Position numbers and translations under genes: made by a program. Under the pieces are notes generated by a model. The model saw nothing but the letters and a program-made list of their open reading frames with translations. It did not search any database and was not told the DNA's origin. A stretch of 64,000 nt of DNA from Nocardioides sp. JQ2195. GTDB taxonomy: Bacteria; Actinomycetota; Actinomycetes; Propionibacteriales; Nocardioidaceae. The DNA lies in NCBI RefSeq assembly GCF_012272695.1, contig NZ_CP050902.1, forward strand, positions 1,302,001 through 1,366,000. The letters run 5' to 3'. Position 1 is the stretch's first letter, and every line of letters begins with the position of its first letter. Below are positions 8,898 through 18,010 of this stretch, piece by piece.

Positions 8898-8903
8898 TAT
8901 GGT
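8898..8903 (+). promoter_or_regulatory. Putative -10 (TATGGT) for rimP-nusA
   Basis: TATGGT lies 30 bases before ATG 8934. Seventeen bases upstream of it, at 8875, is TCATGG, a poor -35. This promoter gives a leader carrying the strong AAGGAGG site at 8921. Confidence 0.4.
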
Positions 8904-8933
8904 TGGGCCCACAACAGCACAAGGAGGTCGCCC

Positions 8934-9416
8934 ATGAGCAGCGCCAAGTCTGACGCAACCAGGGATCGCATCGAAGCGGAACTCATTGACCCCCTGTCGA
9001 CCTTCGGGCTCGACGTCGAAGCGGTCGAGATCACTCCGGCCGGCAAGCGCCGCGTGCTGCGTGTCGCCGTCGACAAGGACGGCGGCGTCACTCTCGACGA
9101 CGTCGCGGAGGCGACGCGCGAGATCGAGCGGGTGCTCGACACCTCCGACGTGATGGGGGAGCACCCCTACACGCTCGAGGTGACCTCGCGTGGTGTCGAT
9201 CGGCCGCTCACCCTGCCGCGCCACTGGCGTCGCAACGAGGACCGGTTGGTGAAGGTGTCGATGATCGAGGGCGACGAGGTCGAGGGCCGCATCGGCTCGT
9301 CCACCGACTCCGCGGTCAGCCTCGACGTCAACGGATCCACCCAAGAAATCGCCTACGCCGACATCTCCAAGGCCAAGGTCCAGATCGAGTTCAACCGAAA
9401 GAGCAGGGACGTCTGA
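8934..9416 (+). CDS. rimP: Ribosome maturation factor RimP
   Basis: 160 residues, the normal length. RimP assists maturation of the 30S subunit. Typical features are [21 protein letters not shown] at the N-terminus, the DLxxxR-like segment around [26 protein letters not shown], and a C-terminal SH3-like barrel. AAGGAGG at 8921-8927 gives an unusually strong ribosome binding site and decides the start. The stop TGA overlaps the nusA ATG by one base (TGATG), the classical rimP-nusA coupling. Confidence 0.95.
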   Translation: MSSAKSDATRDRIEAELIDPLSTFGLDVEAVEITPAGKRRVLRVAVDKDGGVTLDDVAEATREIERVLDTSDVMGEHPYTLEVTSRGVDRPLTLPRHWRRNEDRLVKVSMIEGDEVEGRIGSSTDSAVSLDVNGSTQEIAYADISKAKVQIEFNRKSRDV

Positions 9417-10408
9417 TGGACATCGACCTGAGCATCCTCCGCATGCTCGAGCAGGAGAAGGAGATCAAGTTCTCCGTCCTGGTGGAGGCGATCGAGCAGG
9501 CCCTGCTCACTGCCTACCAGAAGACCGGGGGCGCGCAGCCGCGCGCGCGGGTGGTCCTCGACCAGAAGTCCGGTCACGTGTCGGTGCTGGCCGCCGAGCT
9601 CGACGACGAGGGCAACGTCATCGGCGAGTACGAGGACACCCCCGACGGGTTCGGCCGGATCGCGGCCACCACGGCGAAGCAGATCATGCTGCAGCGCCTG
9701 CGCGACGCCGAGGACGAGGTCAAGTTCGGCGAGTTCTCCGGCAAGGAGGGCGACATCATCTCCGGCATCATCCAGCAGGGTCGCAACCCGGACGACGTCA
9801 TGGTCGACCTCGGAAAGCTGGAGGCACTGCTCCCGCTGGGCGAGCGGGTCCCCGGCGAGAAGTACGAGCACGGTGAGCGCATCAAGTGCATGGTGGTCTC
9901 GGTGCGCAAGGGCATGCGCGGTCCGCAGGTCACCCTCTCGCGTACCCACCCGAACCTGGTCCGCAAGCTCTTCGCACTCGAGGTGCCGGAGATTGCCGAC
10001 GGCACCGTCGAGATCGCCGCCATCGCCCGGGAAGCCGGGCATCGCACCAAGATCGCGGTGCACTCGAAGGTGCCCGGCGTGAACGCCAAGGGTGCCTGCA
10101 TCGGGCCGATGGGCCAGCGGGTGCGCAACATCATGTCCGAGCTGCACGGCGAGAAGATCGACATCGTCGACTGGTCGGAGGACCCCGCAGAGCTGGTCGC
10201 CCACGCGTTGTCACCGGCTCGGGTCCGCTCGGTGGAGATCATCTCTCTGCAGGAGCGGTCGGCACGGGTCGTCGTCCCCGACTTCCAGCTGTCGTTGGCG
10301 ATCGGCAAGGAGGGCCAGAACGCCCGCCTGGCTGCGCGGCTCACGGGGTGGCGCATCGACATCCGCTCCGACGACGAGTCGTCGCACGAGCGCGTCGAAA
10401 CCCGGTGA
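9416..10408 (+). CDS. nusA: Transcription termination/antitermination protein NusA
   Basis: 330 residues, the short actinobacterial form without the C-terminal acidic repeats. The order is an N-terminal RNA-polymerase-binding domain ([17 protein letters not shown]), an S1 domain (about 130-200; [21 protein letters not shown]), then two KH domains with [21 protein letters not shown] and [19 protein letters not shown]. It modulates pausing and termination. It is coupled to rimP. The expected next gene, ylxR, is separated from it by an opposite-strand gene. Confidence 0.97.
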   Translation: MDIDLSILRMLEQEKEIKFSVLVEAIEQALLTAYQKTGGAQPRARVVLDQKSGHVSVLAAELDDEGNVIGEYEDTPDGFGRIAATTAKQIMLQRLRDAEDEVKFGEFSGKEGDIISGIIQQGRNPDDVMVDLGKLEALLPLGERVPGEKYEHGERIKCMVVSVRKGMRGPQVTLSRTHPNLVRKLFALEVPEIADGTVEIAAIAREAGHRTKIAVHSKVPGVNAKGACIGPMGQRVRNIMSELHGEKIDIVDWSEDPAELVAHALSPARVRSVEIISLQERSARVVVPDFQLSLAIGKEGQNARLAARLTGWRIDIRSDDESSHERVETR

Positions 10409-10436
10409 GAGACGCACCGACTGCGACCGGGGTCTG

Positions 10437-11024
10437 TCAGCCCCAGCTCCGGCAGACCCAGCCGTCACCGTCGATGTCGATCTCGATCGTGTCGCAGTTG
10501 TCCAGGCGGGTCATCTCGATCCCGGACATCCGTGCCAGCGCCGGGACCCCGAGCCGGAGCAGGCCACCGTGGCTGATCACGAGCACGCTCTCCCCGCGGT
10601 ACTGGTCGGCGATGTCCGACAGCGTCGCCCGGAGTCGCTCGATGCCCTCGGTGCCGGTCTCGGCGCCGGGGGCCCGGGTGTCCAGCTCGCCCTCGAGCCA
10701 GCGCAGGTAGGTCTCGGCGAACGGGTCGTCGGCGCGCGGGAGCCCGGCGTACTCGCCGCAGGAGAACTCGTCCAGCGCCGAGCGGGTGCTCACGGCCACG
10801 CCGAGGGTCGCGGCCACGATCTCCCCGGTCTGCACGGCGCGGGCCAGCGTGCTGGTCCAGACGTGCGCCACCTTGCGACCGGCCAGTTTCTCGGCGAGCT
10901 CGACCGCCTGGCGACGCCCGAGGTGGGTCAGTGACCCGCCCTCGTCGGTGAGCAGGTCCGACTCGTACTCCGCCTCACCGTGCCTGGCCAGGACGATCCG
11001 ACTGGCGCACTGCAGGTCGCTCAT
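10437..11024 (-). CDS. Histidine phosphatase (phosphoglycerate-mutase-like)
   Basis: 195 residues. RIVLARHGEAEYESD contains the catalytic RHG motif with its nucleophilic histidine; the second catalytic His is in VLVISHGGLLRLGVP; STLARAVQTGEIVA and LDEFSCGEYAG supply the arginine and acidic positions. It is a branch-1 acid-phosphatase-type enzyme; substrate unknown. ATG 11024 is preferred over longer frames because GGGAGGAG stands 8 bases upstream. It lies antisense between nusA and ylxR, a place where most bacteria have no gene. Confidence 0.88.
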   Translation of the reverse strand: MSDLQCASRIVLARHGEAEYESDLLTDEGGSLTHLGRRQAVELAEKLAGRKVAHVWTSTLARAVQTGEIVAATLGVAVSTRSALDEFSCGEYAGLPRADDPFAETYLRWLEGELDTRAPGAETGTEGIERLRATLSDIADQYRGESVLVISHGGLLRLGVPALARMSGIEMTRLDNCDTIEIDIDGDGWVCRSWG

Positions 11025-11136
11025 GTGATGCTCCTCCCGCCCGCTGGCCGGCGTGGGACGCCAGCCGCTTGCTCTCCATCTTGGCCGATCCAGGGTGAGG
11101 CGGGGATACCGGTTCGATGTTGGGGCCGGCAACGGC

Positions 11137-11142
11137 TAGACT
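11137..11142 (+). promoter_or_regulatory. Putative -10 (TAGACT) for ylxR-infB
   Basis: TAGACT lies 8 bases before GTG 11151. A separate promoter is needed here because an opposite-strand gene cuts ylxR off from nusA. Confidence 0.5.
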
Positions 11143-11150
11143 CTCCGCTG

Positions 11151-11456
11151 GTGGTTATGACTGGCAACACTCCTGCGCGCCCACGCCCGGTGCGTATGTG
11201 CGTGGGATGTCGCGAGCGGGCCACCACGCTTGAGTTGATCCGGGTTGTCGCCGGGTCGGACGACCATGGCCCCGCCGTGGTGCCCGATCTCGACGGCACG
11301 GCTCCTGGTCGGGGCGCACACCTGCACCCCACACCAGCGTGCCTTGCCCTGGCAGTGCGCAGACGGGCGTTCCCGAGAGCCTTGCGGTTCGCGGGGGGCC
11401 TCGACGTCACCGCCCTGAGCAGCCTGATCGACACGAGCACTGACACCACACCGTGA
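11151..11456 (+). CDS. ylxR: YlxR family RNA-binding protein
   Basis: About 100 residues. VRMCVGCRERATTLELIRVV, GRGAHLHPTPACLALAVRRRAF and the C-terminal segment ALRF are the diagnostic YlxR (DUF448) motifs. Family members bind nucleic acid and have been linked to RNase P and transcription regulation. GTG 11151 is preferred over ATG 11157 because of its leaderless spacing from the TAGACT hexamer; no ribosome binding site is visible for either. The stop overlaps a GTG that opens the infB leader ORF described separately. Confidence 0.92.
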   Translation: MVMTGNTPARPRPVRMCVGCRERATTLELIRVVAGSDDHGPAVVPDLDGTAPGRGAHLHPTPACLALAVRRRAFPRALRFAGGLDVTALSSLIDTSTDTTP

Positions 11457-11531
11457 TTGACCTACAGGAACTGGAGCAGCAGCTCATGAGCACTCGATGA
11501 GTACTTCCCGATGAGTTTGCACAACCACTAA
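11453..11531 (+). promoter_or_regulatory. infB leader with chained micro-ORFs
   Basis: A 15-residue frame starts at GTG 11453, overlapping the ylxR stop as GTGA, and reads MIDLQELEQQLMSTR to TGA 11498-11500. Its stop overlaps ATG 11497, which opens MSTSR ending at TGA 11512-11514. That stop overlaps ATG 11511, which opens MSLHNH ending at TAA 11529-11531. Within the first frame, ATG 11486 alone would give MSTR. All junctions are ATGA/GTGA. The frames end 60 bases before infB. Whether they are translated is not known; the layout suggests termination-reinitiation coupling in front of an initiation-factor gene. Confidence 0.55.
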
Positions 11532-11591
11532 CGGTCCGAATCACCTCCTCCTGCAATCGGCAGCGTCGGGGCTCGGGCCAGAAGGAGAAGC

Positions 11592-14450
11592 GTGGCCAAG
11601 CCCCGAGTACACGAACTCGCCAAGGAATTCGGCGTCGAGAGCAAGTTTGTTCTCGAGAAGCTGAAGGAGATGGGGGAGTTCGTCAAGTCTGCGTCCTCGA
11701 CCGTGGAACCCCCGGTCGCGAACCGATTCAAGAAGGAGTACGGCGAGCAGCTCAAGGCTGCTGCCGCCACTTCCGCCCCTGAGGCGCCCCAGGAGGCCCC
11801 GGCCAAGAAGGCCGCGGCCAAGCCCGGCCCCAAGCCGCCGGCCAAGAAGGCCGCCGCGGAGCCGGCTCCTGCTCCTGCCGACGAGGCCCCGGCAACCGAG
11901 GGGCAGCCCACCCAGGCGCCCTCCACCCCGGAGGCTCCGGCTGCCGTCTCAGCGACCAAGCCCGGCCCGAAGCCCGGGCCCAAGCCCGGCCCCAAGCCGG
12001 CTGCGGCTCCGGAGGCACCCGAGGCACCGGCCGCCAAGGCCCCCTCGCCGAAGGCCCCCGCGCCCAAGGCTCCGCCGCCGCGTCCGGTCGGCAAGCCCGG
12101 CGGCACCCCGCGTCCGGGCAACAACCCGTTCTCCTCCAGCCAGGGCATGGGACGACGCCCGGCTCCGGCCGACCGTGGTCCGGCTCCGGCTGGCGGCACC
12201 GGCGGTGCCGCGGGCGGCGACCAGCAGCGCCCGCCGCGTCCCCCGGCCTCCCGTGACGGCGGCGCAGGTCGCTCCAGCGGCATGCCGCGCCCCAACCCGG
12301 CGATGATGCCCAAGTCCCCGGCTGCCTTCGGTGGCGGTCCCGGCGGCCGTGGGCCCGGTGGTCCCGGCGGTCGTGGAGGCCCCGGTGGCGGTCGTGGCGG
12401 AGCGCCCGGCCGCGGTGCCCCCGGTGGCGCCCCCGGCCAGCGTCCCGGCGGCTTCGGCCCGTCCGGCGGCGGTCGTCCCGGTGGCGGTCGTCCCGGTGGG
12501 AACCGGCCCGGTCAGCGTGGTCAGACCCAGGGTGCCTTCGGTCGCCCCGGCGGTCCGTCGCGTCGTGGTCGCAAGTCGAAGCGGGCACGTCGTCAGGAAT
12601 TCGAGGCCATGCAGGCCCCGACGATCGGTGGCGTGCGCGTCCGCAAGGGTGACGGCGAGACCGTGCGCCTGGCACGGGGCGCGTCCCTGACCGACTTCGC
12701 CGAGAAGATCAACGTCGACGCCGCGGCCCTGGTGCAGATGCTCTTCTCGCTCGGCGAGATGGTCACCGCCACCGAGTCGGTCGACGAGGCGACGTTCGAG
12801 CTGCTCGGCGAAGAGCTGAACTACGTCGTCCAGATCGTCTCCCCGGAGGACGAGGACCGTGCCCTCCTCGAGGGCTTCGACCTCGAGTTCGGTGCCGACG
12901 AGGGTGACGAGGACGACCTGTCCTTCCGTCCGCCGGTCGTCACCGTCATGGGTCACGTCGACCACGGAAAGACCAAGCTCCTCGACGCCCTTCGCAGCGC
13001 GAACGTGGTCGACAAGGAAGCCGGTGGCATCACCCAGCACATCGGCGCCTACCAGGTCGCGACGGAGGTGGACGGCGAGGACCGTCGGATCACCTTCATC
13101 GACACCCCGGGTCACGAGGCGTTCACCGCCATGCGTGCCCGTGGTGCCCAGGCCACCGACATCGCGATCCTCGTGGTCGCGGCCGACGACGGTGTCATGC
13201 CGCAGACGGTCGAGGCGTTGAACCACGCCAAGGCTGCGGACGTGCCGATCGTGGTCGCGGTGAACAAGATCGACAAGCCGGAGGCCGACCCGACCAAGGT
13301 CCGTGGCCAGCTCACCGAGTACGGCCTGGTGCCCGAGGAATACGGCGGCGACGTCATGTTCGTCGACGTCTCGGCCAAGTCGGAGCTCCACCTCGACAAG
13401 CTGCTCGAGGCCGTCGTCCTCACCGCCGATGCATCCCTCGACCTGCGGGCCAACCCCAACCAGGACGCCCAGGGCATGGTCATCGAGGCGCACCTCGACC
13501 GTGGCCGCGGCCCGGTTGCCACGGTGCTGGTCCAGCGCGGGACGCTGCGTGTCGGTGACTCGATCGTCGCCGGCGCCGGCCACGGTCGCGTCCGGGCGAT
13601 GCTCGACGAGCACGGCAACAACATCGAGGAGGCCGACCCGGCCCGTCCCGCGATGGTGCTCGGCCTGAACGCCGCCCCCGGCGCCGGTCAGACCTTCATC
13701 GTCGTCGACGACGACCGGATGGCCCGCCAGATCGCCGAGAAGCGCGAGGCACGCGAGCGTGCGGCCATGCAGGCCAAGCGTCGCGTGCGTCGTACCCTCG
13801 AGGACTTCATGGCCTCCATGGAGAAGGGCGAGAGCCAGGAGCTCAACCTCATCCTCAAGGGCGACGTGTCCGGTTCGGTCGAGGCCCTCGAGGACTCGCT
13901 GGCCCAGATCGACGTCGGCGAGGAAGTCTCGCTGCGCGTCATCGACCGCGGTGTCGGTGCGATCACCGAGACCAACGTCGACCTCGCAGCCGCCTCGGAC
14001 GCCATCATCATCGGCTTCAACGTCCGGCCCCAGGGCAAGGCGGGCCAGATGGCCGACAAGGAAGGTGTCGAGATTCGCTACTACTCGGTCATCTACCAGG
14101 CGATCGAGGAGATCGAGGCCGCGCTCAAGGGCATGCTCAAGCCGGAGTACGAGGAAGCCTCCCTGGGCAAGGCGGAGATCCGCGAGATCTTCCGCTCGTC
14201 CAAGGCCGGCAACATCGCAGGCTGCATGGTCATCGACGGCACGGTTCGCCGCAACGCGAAGGCGCGCGTCCTGCGCGACGGAGCGGTCATCGCGGACAAC
14301 CTCGACCTGGCCTCGCTCAAGCGGGAGAAGGACGACGCCTCCGAGGTCCGCGAGGGCTTCGAGTGTGGTCTGGTGCTCAAGAACTTCCAGGACATCAAGA
14401 TCGGCGATGTCGTGGAGTCGTTCGAGATGCGCGAGATCCCGCGCAGCTGA
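11592..14450 (+). CDS. infB: Translation initiation factor IF-2
   Basis: 952 residues. The N-terminal IF2_N motif ([21 protein letters not shown] type) is followed by a long low-complexity linker of about residues 55-325, first Ala/Pro/Lys, then Gly/Pro/Arg repeats such as [12 protein letters not shown]. The G domain begins at residue 454 with GHVDHGKT (P-loop), then DTPGHEAF (G3) and NKID (G4); domains II-IV follow to the fMet-tRNA-binding C-terminus ending [12 protein letters not shown]-2 places initiator tRNA on the 30S subunit. The start is GTG with AGAAGGAGA upstream. The chained micro-ORFs in the leader may influence its translation. Confidence 0.98.
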   Translation: MAKPRVHELAKEFGVESKFVLEKLKEMGEFVKSASSTVEPPVANRFKKEYGEQLKAAAATSAPEAPQEAPAKKAAAKPGPKPPAKKAAAEPAPAPADEAPATEGQPTQAPSTPEAPAAVSATKPGPKPGPKPGPKPAAAPEAPEAPAAKAPSPKAPAPKAPPPRPVGKPGGTPRPGNNPFSSSQGMGRRPAPADRGPAPAGGTGGAAGGDQQRPPRPPASRDGGAGRSSGMPRPNPAMMPKSPAAFGGGPGGRGPGGPGGRGGPGGGRGGAPGRGAPGGAPGQRPGGFGPSGGGRPGGGRPGGNRPGQRGQTQGAFGRPGGPSRRGRKSKRARRQEFEAMQAPTIGGVRVRKGDGETVRLARGASLTDFAEKINVDAAALVQMLFSLGEMVTATESVDEATFELLGEELNYVVQIVSPEDEDRALLEGFDLEFGADEGDEDDLSFRPPVVTVMGHVDHGKTKLLDALRSANVVDKEAGGITQHIGAYQVATEVDGEDRRITFIDTPGHEAFTAMRARGAQATDIAILVVAADDGVMPQTVEALNHAKAADVPIVVAVNKIDKPEADPTKVRGQLTEYGLVPEEYGGDVMFVDVSAKSELHLDKLLEAVVLTADASLDLRANPNQDAQGMVIEAHLDRGRGPVATVLVQRGTLRVGDSIVAGAGHGRVRAMLDEHGNNIEEADPARPAMVLGLNAAPGAGQTFIVVDDDRMARQIAEKREARERAAMQAKRRVRRTLEDFMASMEKGESQELNLILKGDVSGSVEALEDSLAQIDVGEEVSLRVIDRGVGAITETNVDLAAASDAIIIGFNVRPQGKAGQMADKEGVEIRYYSVIYQAIEEIEAALKGMLKPEYEEASLGKAEIREIFRSSKAGNIAGCMVIDGTVRRNAKARVLRDGAVIADNLDLASLKREKDDASEVREGFECGLVLKNFQDIKIGDVVESFEMREIPRS

Positions 14451-14456
14451 TCCGCC

Positions 14457-14495
14457 GGGCCGGCTCGGCGACCGCACTGGTCGCCGAGCCGGCCC
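14457..14495 (+). terminator. GC-rich hairpin after infB
   Basis: Perfect 16-base stem GGGCCGGCTCGGCGAC with a 7-base loop, starting 6 bases after the infB stop. It has no T-run, so it may be a terminator or a processing or stability hairpin between infB and rbfA. Confidence 0.55.
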
Positions 14496-14513
14496 GTCAT
14501 CCACACCTGTCGT

Positions 14514-14574
14514 CGCCGAGTCGGCACGAGTTGACGCCCACGAGTGTCGACACGTGCCGACTCGGCGCAGTTTT
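14514..14574 (+). terminator. Second hairpin before rbfA, with T-run
   Basis: CGCCGAGTCGGCACG pairs perfectly with CGTGCCGACTCGGCG over a 24-base loop and is followed by CAGTTTT. It resembles a rho-independent terminator but stands 14 bases before rbfA, so partial readthrough is likely. The right arm includes ACACGTGCCGACTCGG, related to the repeat unit at 43820. Confidence 0.55.
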
Positions 14575-14588
14575 GAGAGAGTAGGAAC

Positions 14589-15050
14589 ATGGCCAGCCCA
14601 CGGGTTCGCAAGATCGCGGACCGGATCAAGATCATCGTCGCCGAGATGTTGGAGCGTCGCGTCAAGGACCCGCGCCTGGGTTTCGTGACCGTCACCGACG
14701 TGCGCGTCTCCGGCGACAGCCAACACGCGACCGTGTTCTACACGGTGCTCGGCGAGGAGGACTCGCTGGCCGGCACCGCGGCTGCCCTCGAGTCGGCCAA
14801 GGGCCTGATCCGCTCGGAGGTCGGCAAGCAGCTGGGCATCCGTCACGTCCCGACCCTGGAGTTCATCCACGACGCCCTCCCGGAGACGGCGCGCCAGCTC
14901 GACGACGTGCTCGCCCGGGCGCGGGAGATCGACGAGCAGGTGGCCGCCACCCGCATGGGCGCGACCTACGCCGGGGGCGACGACCCCTACAAGAAGCCGC
15001 ACGAGGACGCCGCCGACCCGGACCCGGACACCGACGCGGACGACGAGTGA
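14589..15050 (+). CDS. rbfA: Ribosome-binding factor A
   Basis: 153 residues. RbfA binds the 30S subunit and is needed for late 16S rRNA maturation. Family features are [41 protein letters not shown] and the AGA-like kink region [21 protein letters not shown]. The C-terminal 30 residues are an acidic tail ([12 protein letters not shown]) common in actinobacteria. The stop overlaps the truB GTG by 4 bases. Confidence 0.96.
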   Translation: MASPRVRKIADRIKIIVAEMLERRVKDPRLGFVTVTDVRVSGDSQHATVFYTVLGEEDSLAGTAAALESAKGLIRSEVGKQLGIRHVPTLEFIHDALPETARQLDDVLARAREIDEQVAATRMGATYAGGDDPYKKPHEDAADPDPDTDADDE

Positions 15051-15970
15051 CCCCAGCACCTCCTCCCGCCGGCCTGGTCGTCGTCGACAAGGCCGGCGGG
15101 ATGACGTCCCACGACGTGGTCGCGCGGGTACGCCGACTGGCCGGCACCCGCAAGGTCGGCCACGCCGGCACGCTCGACCCGATGGCGACCGGCGTGCTCG
15201 TGCTCGGGGTCAACCGGGCCACCCGGCTGCTCGGCCACCTGATGCTGACCGAGAAGGGCTACGACGCCACGATCCGTCTCGGTGTCTCGACCACCACGGA
15301 CGATGCCGAGGGTGAGACCACCTCGACCACGCCTGCCGGTCATGTCACCGAGCCGGAGATCCGGTCGGCCCTCGAGCGTTTCGTGGGAGACATCGAGCAG
15401 GTGCCCACCGCCGTCTCCGCGATCAAGGTCGACGGGAAGCGGGCCTACCAACGGGTGCGTGACGGGGAGACCGTCGAGCTGAAGGCGCGCCCGGTGACCG
15501 TGCACGAGATCGTGGTGCACTCGGTGGTTGAGGAGGCCGAGCAACGAGGCCGTCTCGAGACCACCCCGACATCTGTCGACGTGCGCATCTCGGTGCGTTG
15601 CTCCAGCGGCACCTACATCCGCGCCATCGCCCGCGACCTCGGCGAGGCACTCGGGGTGGGCGGTCACCTGACCGCCTTGCGGCGCACGGCCGTCGGTGGC
15701 TTCGACCTGTCCGTGGCGACGACGCTCGAGCAGCTCGGCGACGAGTTCACGATGGTGCCGATCGCCGACGCAGCCCGAGCCACCTTCCCGACGTACGAAC
15801 TGGATGACGAGCAGGCCGGCGACGTCCGCGTGGGCCGCAAGCTCAGCATCGACCTGGAGCAGCTCACCGCGGTCTTCGCACCCGACGGGGAGTTCCTGGC
15901 GCTCTACGAGCCTGCCGCGGACGCCCCCGGTCGAGCTCGCGCCGTCGCCGTCTTCACGGGTGGTCCCTGA
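15047..15970 (+). CDS. truB: tRNA pseudouridine-55 synthase, with translated repeat insert
   Basis: 307 residues. TruB makes pseudouridine 55 in the T-loop of tRNAs. The catalytic aspartate is in [39 protein letters not shown] and [15 protein letters not shown] are further family motifs, and a PUA-like C-terminus follows. Residues 160-173 ([14 protein letters not shown]) are encoded by a copy of the REP-like repeat at 15523-15565. They lie between [10 protein letters not shown] and [12 protein letters not shown], where homologues I remember have a shorter loop. The frame is intact, so the insert is probably tolerated. The stop codon lies inside the left arm of an 18-bp inverted repeat. Confidence 0.96.
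   Translation: MTPAPPPAGLVVVDKAGGMTSHDVVARVRRLAGTRKVGHAGTLDPMATGVLVLGVNRATRLLGHLMLTEKGYDATIRLGVSTTTDDAEGETTSTTPAGHVTEPEIRSALERFVGDIEQVPTAVSAIKVDGKRAYQRVRDGETVELKARPVTVHEIVVHSVVEEAEQRGRLETTPTSVDVRISVRCSSGTYIRAIARDLGEALGVGGHLTALRRTAVGGFDLSVATTLEQLGDEFTMVPIADAARATFPTYELDDEQAGDVRVGRKLSIDLEQLTAVFAPDGEFLALYEPAADAPGRARAVAVFTGGP
15523..15565 (+). repeat. REP-like palindromic repeat inside truB
   Basis: GGTGGTTGAGGAGGCCGAGC to CGTCTCGAGACCACC, 43 bp. It has the same start and end as the intergenic copies at 623 and 61146. It is read in frame as [14 protein letters not shown] in TruB. Confidence 0.8.
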
Positions 15971-16009
15971 GGTTTCGGTCCCACTCACATCGGACCGAAA
16001 CCTCAGGGA
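15964..16009 (+). terminator. 18-bp perfect inverted repeat at truB end
   Basis: TCCCTGAGGTTTCGGTCC and its exact complement are separated by a 10-base loop; the truB TGA (15968-15970) is part of the left arm. A third partial copy, CGGAAACCTCAGGGA, is at 16032-16046. There is no T-run. It may terminate truB transcription or be a palindromic repeat element. Confidence 0.6.
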
Positions 16010-16068
16010 CGACCGGGAGTGGAGGGCGGAAACCTCAGGGAGTTTCCGGATATGGGAGAGTTCTGCCC

Positions 16069-17007
16069 GTGCAGATCTGGCGTTCACTGACCGAAGTGCC
16101 CGACGGGATCGGGCGTACTGTGGTGACGATCGGCAACTTCGACGGCTGTCACCTCGGCCACCAGCACGTCGTACGCCGAGCGTGCGAGGTCGGTGCCGAG
16201 CGCGGTGGGCTCCCCGTCGTGGCGGTCACCTTCGACCCGCACCCGATGGCCGTGCTGCGACCCGAGCACGCGCCCACCAGCCTCACCTCGATCGAGGAGC
16301 GAGCCGCGTTGCTCCGGGCGGCCGGTGCCGACGGTGTGCTGGTCGTCCCGTTCGACCGTGACATCGCGGCGTGGACGCCCGAACAGTTCATCGACCGGAT
16401 CCTGGTGGAGGCGCTGCACGCCTCGGCGGTGGTGGTCGGCGCCAACTTCCGCTTCGGGCACCGTGCCGCGGGCGACGTGGCCACCCTGCGCGAAGCAGGG
16501 GAGTCCCGCGGCTTCACGGCCGAGGGCATCGAGCTGGACGGGGGACCGCAGGTCTGGTCCTCGACCTATGTCCGCACCTGCCTGGCCGCTGGCGACGTCT
16601 CCGGCGCGGCCGAGGCGTTGGGGCGCCCGTTCACCGTCCGTGGTGCGGTGGTCAAGGGCGACCAGCGCGGTCGTGACCTCGGCTTCCCGACCGCCAACGT
16701 GCCCACCACCGATGCGGTCGCCGCTCCCGCGGACGGCGTGTACGCCGGTTGGCTGCGCCGCCTCGACACCGACGAGCGGTTCCCCGCGGCGATCAGCGTC
16801 GGCACCAACCCGACGTTCGACGGCGTGCGCGAGCGCCGCGTCGAGTCCTACGTGCTCGACCGCACCGACCTCGAGCTGTACGGCGTCGAGGTCGAGGTGG
16901 CGTTCGTCGGCCGGATCCGCGGCATGGTGAAGTTCGAGGGCATCGAGAAGCTGGTCGAGACGATGGAGGACGACGTCGTCCGCACCCGCGAGATCCTCGG
17001 GCTCTGA
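16069..17007 (+). CDS. ribF: Bifunctional riboflavin kinase/FAD synthetase
   Basis: 312 residues. It makes FMN and then FAD from riboflavin. The N-terminal nucleotidyltransferase (about 1-180) has TIGNFDGCHLGHQ, FDPHPMAVLRP and GANFRFGHRAAGD. The C-terminal flavokinase (about 185-312) has the GRDLGFPTANVPT phosphate-binding motif, NPTFDG, and FVGRIRGMVKFEGIEKLV. It follows truB as in most actinobacteria, starting with GTG 60 bases after the inverted repeat. Two bases separate it from the next membrane-protein gene. Confidence 0.97.
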   Translation: MQIWRSLTEVPDGIGRTVVTIGNFDGCHLGHQHVVRRACEVGAERGGLPVVAVTFDPHPMAVLRPEHAPTSLTSIEERAALLRAAGADGVLVVPFDRDIAAWTPEQFIDRILVEALHASAVVVGANFRFGHRAAGDVATLREAGESRGFTAEGIELDGGPQVWSSTYVRTCLAAGDVSGAAEALGRPFTVRGAVVKGDQRGRDLGFPTANVPTTDAVAAPADGVYAGWLRRLDTDERFPAAISVGTNPTFDGVRERRVESYVLDRTDLELYGVEVEVAFVGRIRGMVKFEGIEKLVETMEDDVVRTREILGL

Positions 17008-17009
17008 CC

Positions 17010-17981
17010 GTGGCCCAGCCAGCCGACGTCCGGGCGGTCGAGAACTGGTTCGTGGCCAACGGGTTGCCCTACTTCGTCGACCACATTCGTGACGACGTGA
17101 CTCGGCGCCTGCGACCCCGGAGGTTGCTCGCCGTCCTCCTCGTGGGTGTCGTCCTGGCCATCCCGGTCGGCGCCGGGGTCGGCCTGTGGGCAGACCAGTG
17201 GTCCTACGGCGTCTCGAGCGCACTGACCACGGTGGCGGTGGTGTTCGGTCTCTACGCGTTGCTCACGCTGAAGGCCTGGCTGTGGATCCGCTGGGCCGCC
17301 GGCCAGACCCTCGGTTCGCTGAGCCTGATGGTGCCGCTGGTGACGCGGGCGCTCCCGTTGCTGCTGCTGTTCATCACGTTCCTCTTCATCAATGCCGAGG
17401 TCTGGCAGGTGGGCGCCACCCTCGACGGCGGCATCATGTGGGCCGCGGTGATGTTGTTCGCTGCCTTCGCCGTCGGATTCCTGCTGTCGCGCCTGCCCGA
17501 GGAGCTCGACGCCTTCGACCGCAACCTCGGGGTCGACGGCTTGGTCGGTGCCTGTCGTGGAACGCCGCTCGAGAGTGAGGCGAACCGCCTCCGTGAGACC
17601 AGCGCCGGCCTCCCTGTGGCCGCGGAGGTGACCGGCCTGCAGAAGGCCAACCTGGTGCTGGTCCTGCTGGTCGCCCAGGTCGTGCAGGTGCTGCTGCTCT
17701 CCATCTCCGTCTTCGGGTTCTTCATCCTGTTCGGGATGGTGGCGATGGACGACTCGGTCATCGAGACCTGGGTCGGACACCCACCGGAGACGTTCATCGG
17801 CCCGGTCAGCCGCGAGCTGGTGCAGGTCTCGGTGTTCCTCGCCGCGTTCAGCGGCCTCTACTTCGCGGTCTACGCCGTCACCGACGAGCTCTACCGCAAG
17901 CAGTTCTTCACCACGATCACCCGCGAGCTCGAGCGCGCGGTCAGCGCCCGGGTGGTCTACCGGTCGATGCGCCGGCGCTGA
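17010..17981 (+). CDS. Conserved multi-pass membrane protein
   Basis: 323 residues, with about five or six membrane segments. The first two follow LRPRRLLAVLLVGVVL near residues 33-80, another pair is near residues 105-160, one near 205-240 and one near 270-285. The soluble N-terminus (VENWFVANGLPYFVDHI) and loops contain no motif I recognise. It starts with GTG two bases after ribF and is probably cotranscribed with it. Function unknown. Confidence 0.8.
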   Translation: MAQPADVRAVENWFVANGLPYFVDHIRDDVTRRLRPRRLLAVLLVGVVLAIPVGAGVGLWADQWSYGVSSALTTVAVVFGLYALLTLKAWLWIRWAAGQTLGSLSLMVPLVTRALPLLLLFITFLFINAEVWQVGATLDGGIMWAAVMLFAAFAVGFLLSRLPEELDAFDRNLGVDGLVGACRGTPLESEANRLRETSAGLPVAAEVTGLQKANLVLVLLVAQVVQVLLLSISVFGFFILFGMVAMDDSVIETWVGHPPETFIGPVSRELVQVSVFLAAFSGLYFAVYAVTDELYRKQFFTTITRELERAVSARVVYRSMRRR

Positions 17982-17983
17982 CG

Positions 17984-17998
17984 CGTGCCGACTCGGCG
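17984..17998 (+). repeat. Solitary CGTGCCGACTCGGCG element
   Basis: Identical to the right arm of the hairpin before rbfA (14553-14567), three bases after the stop of the membrane-protein gene. No matching left arm is adjacent. Confidence 0.5.
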
Positions 17999-18010
17999 GC
18001 CCGCAGCAGG

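Noticed and set aside
11949..15059. Very long open frame on the minus strand across infB and rbfA
   Set aside because: Mirror of high-GC codon use in infB; low-complexity translation without motifs. Similar long minus- or plus-strand frames opposite proS, the MMPL genes, pnp, ctaD and qcrB were rejected for the same reason.
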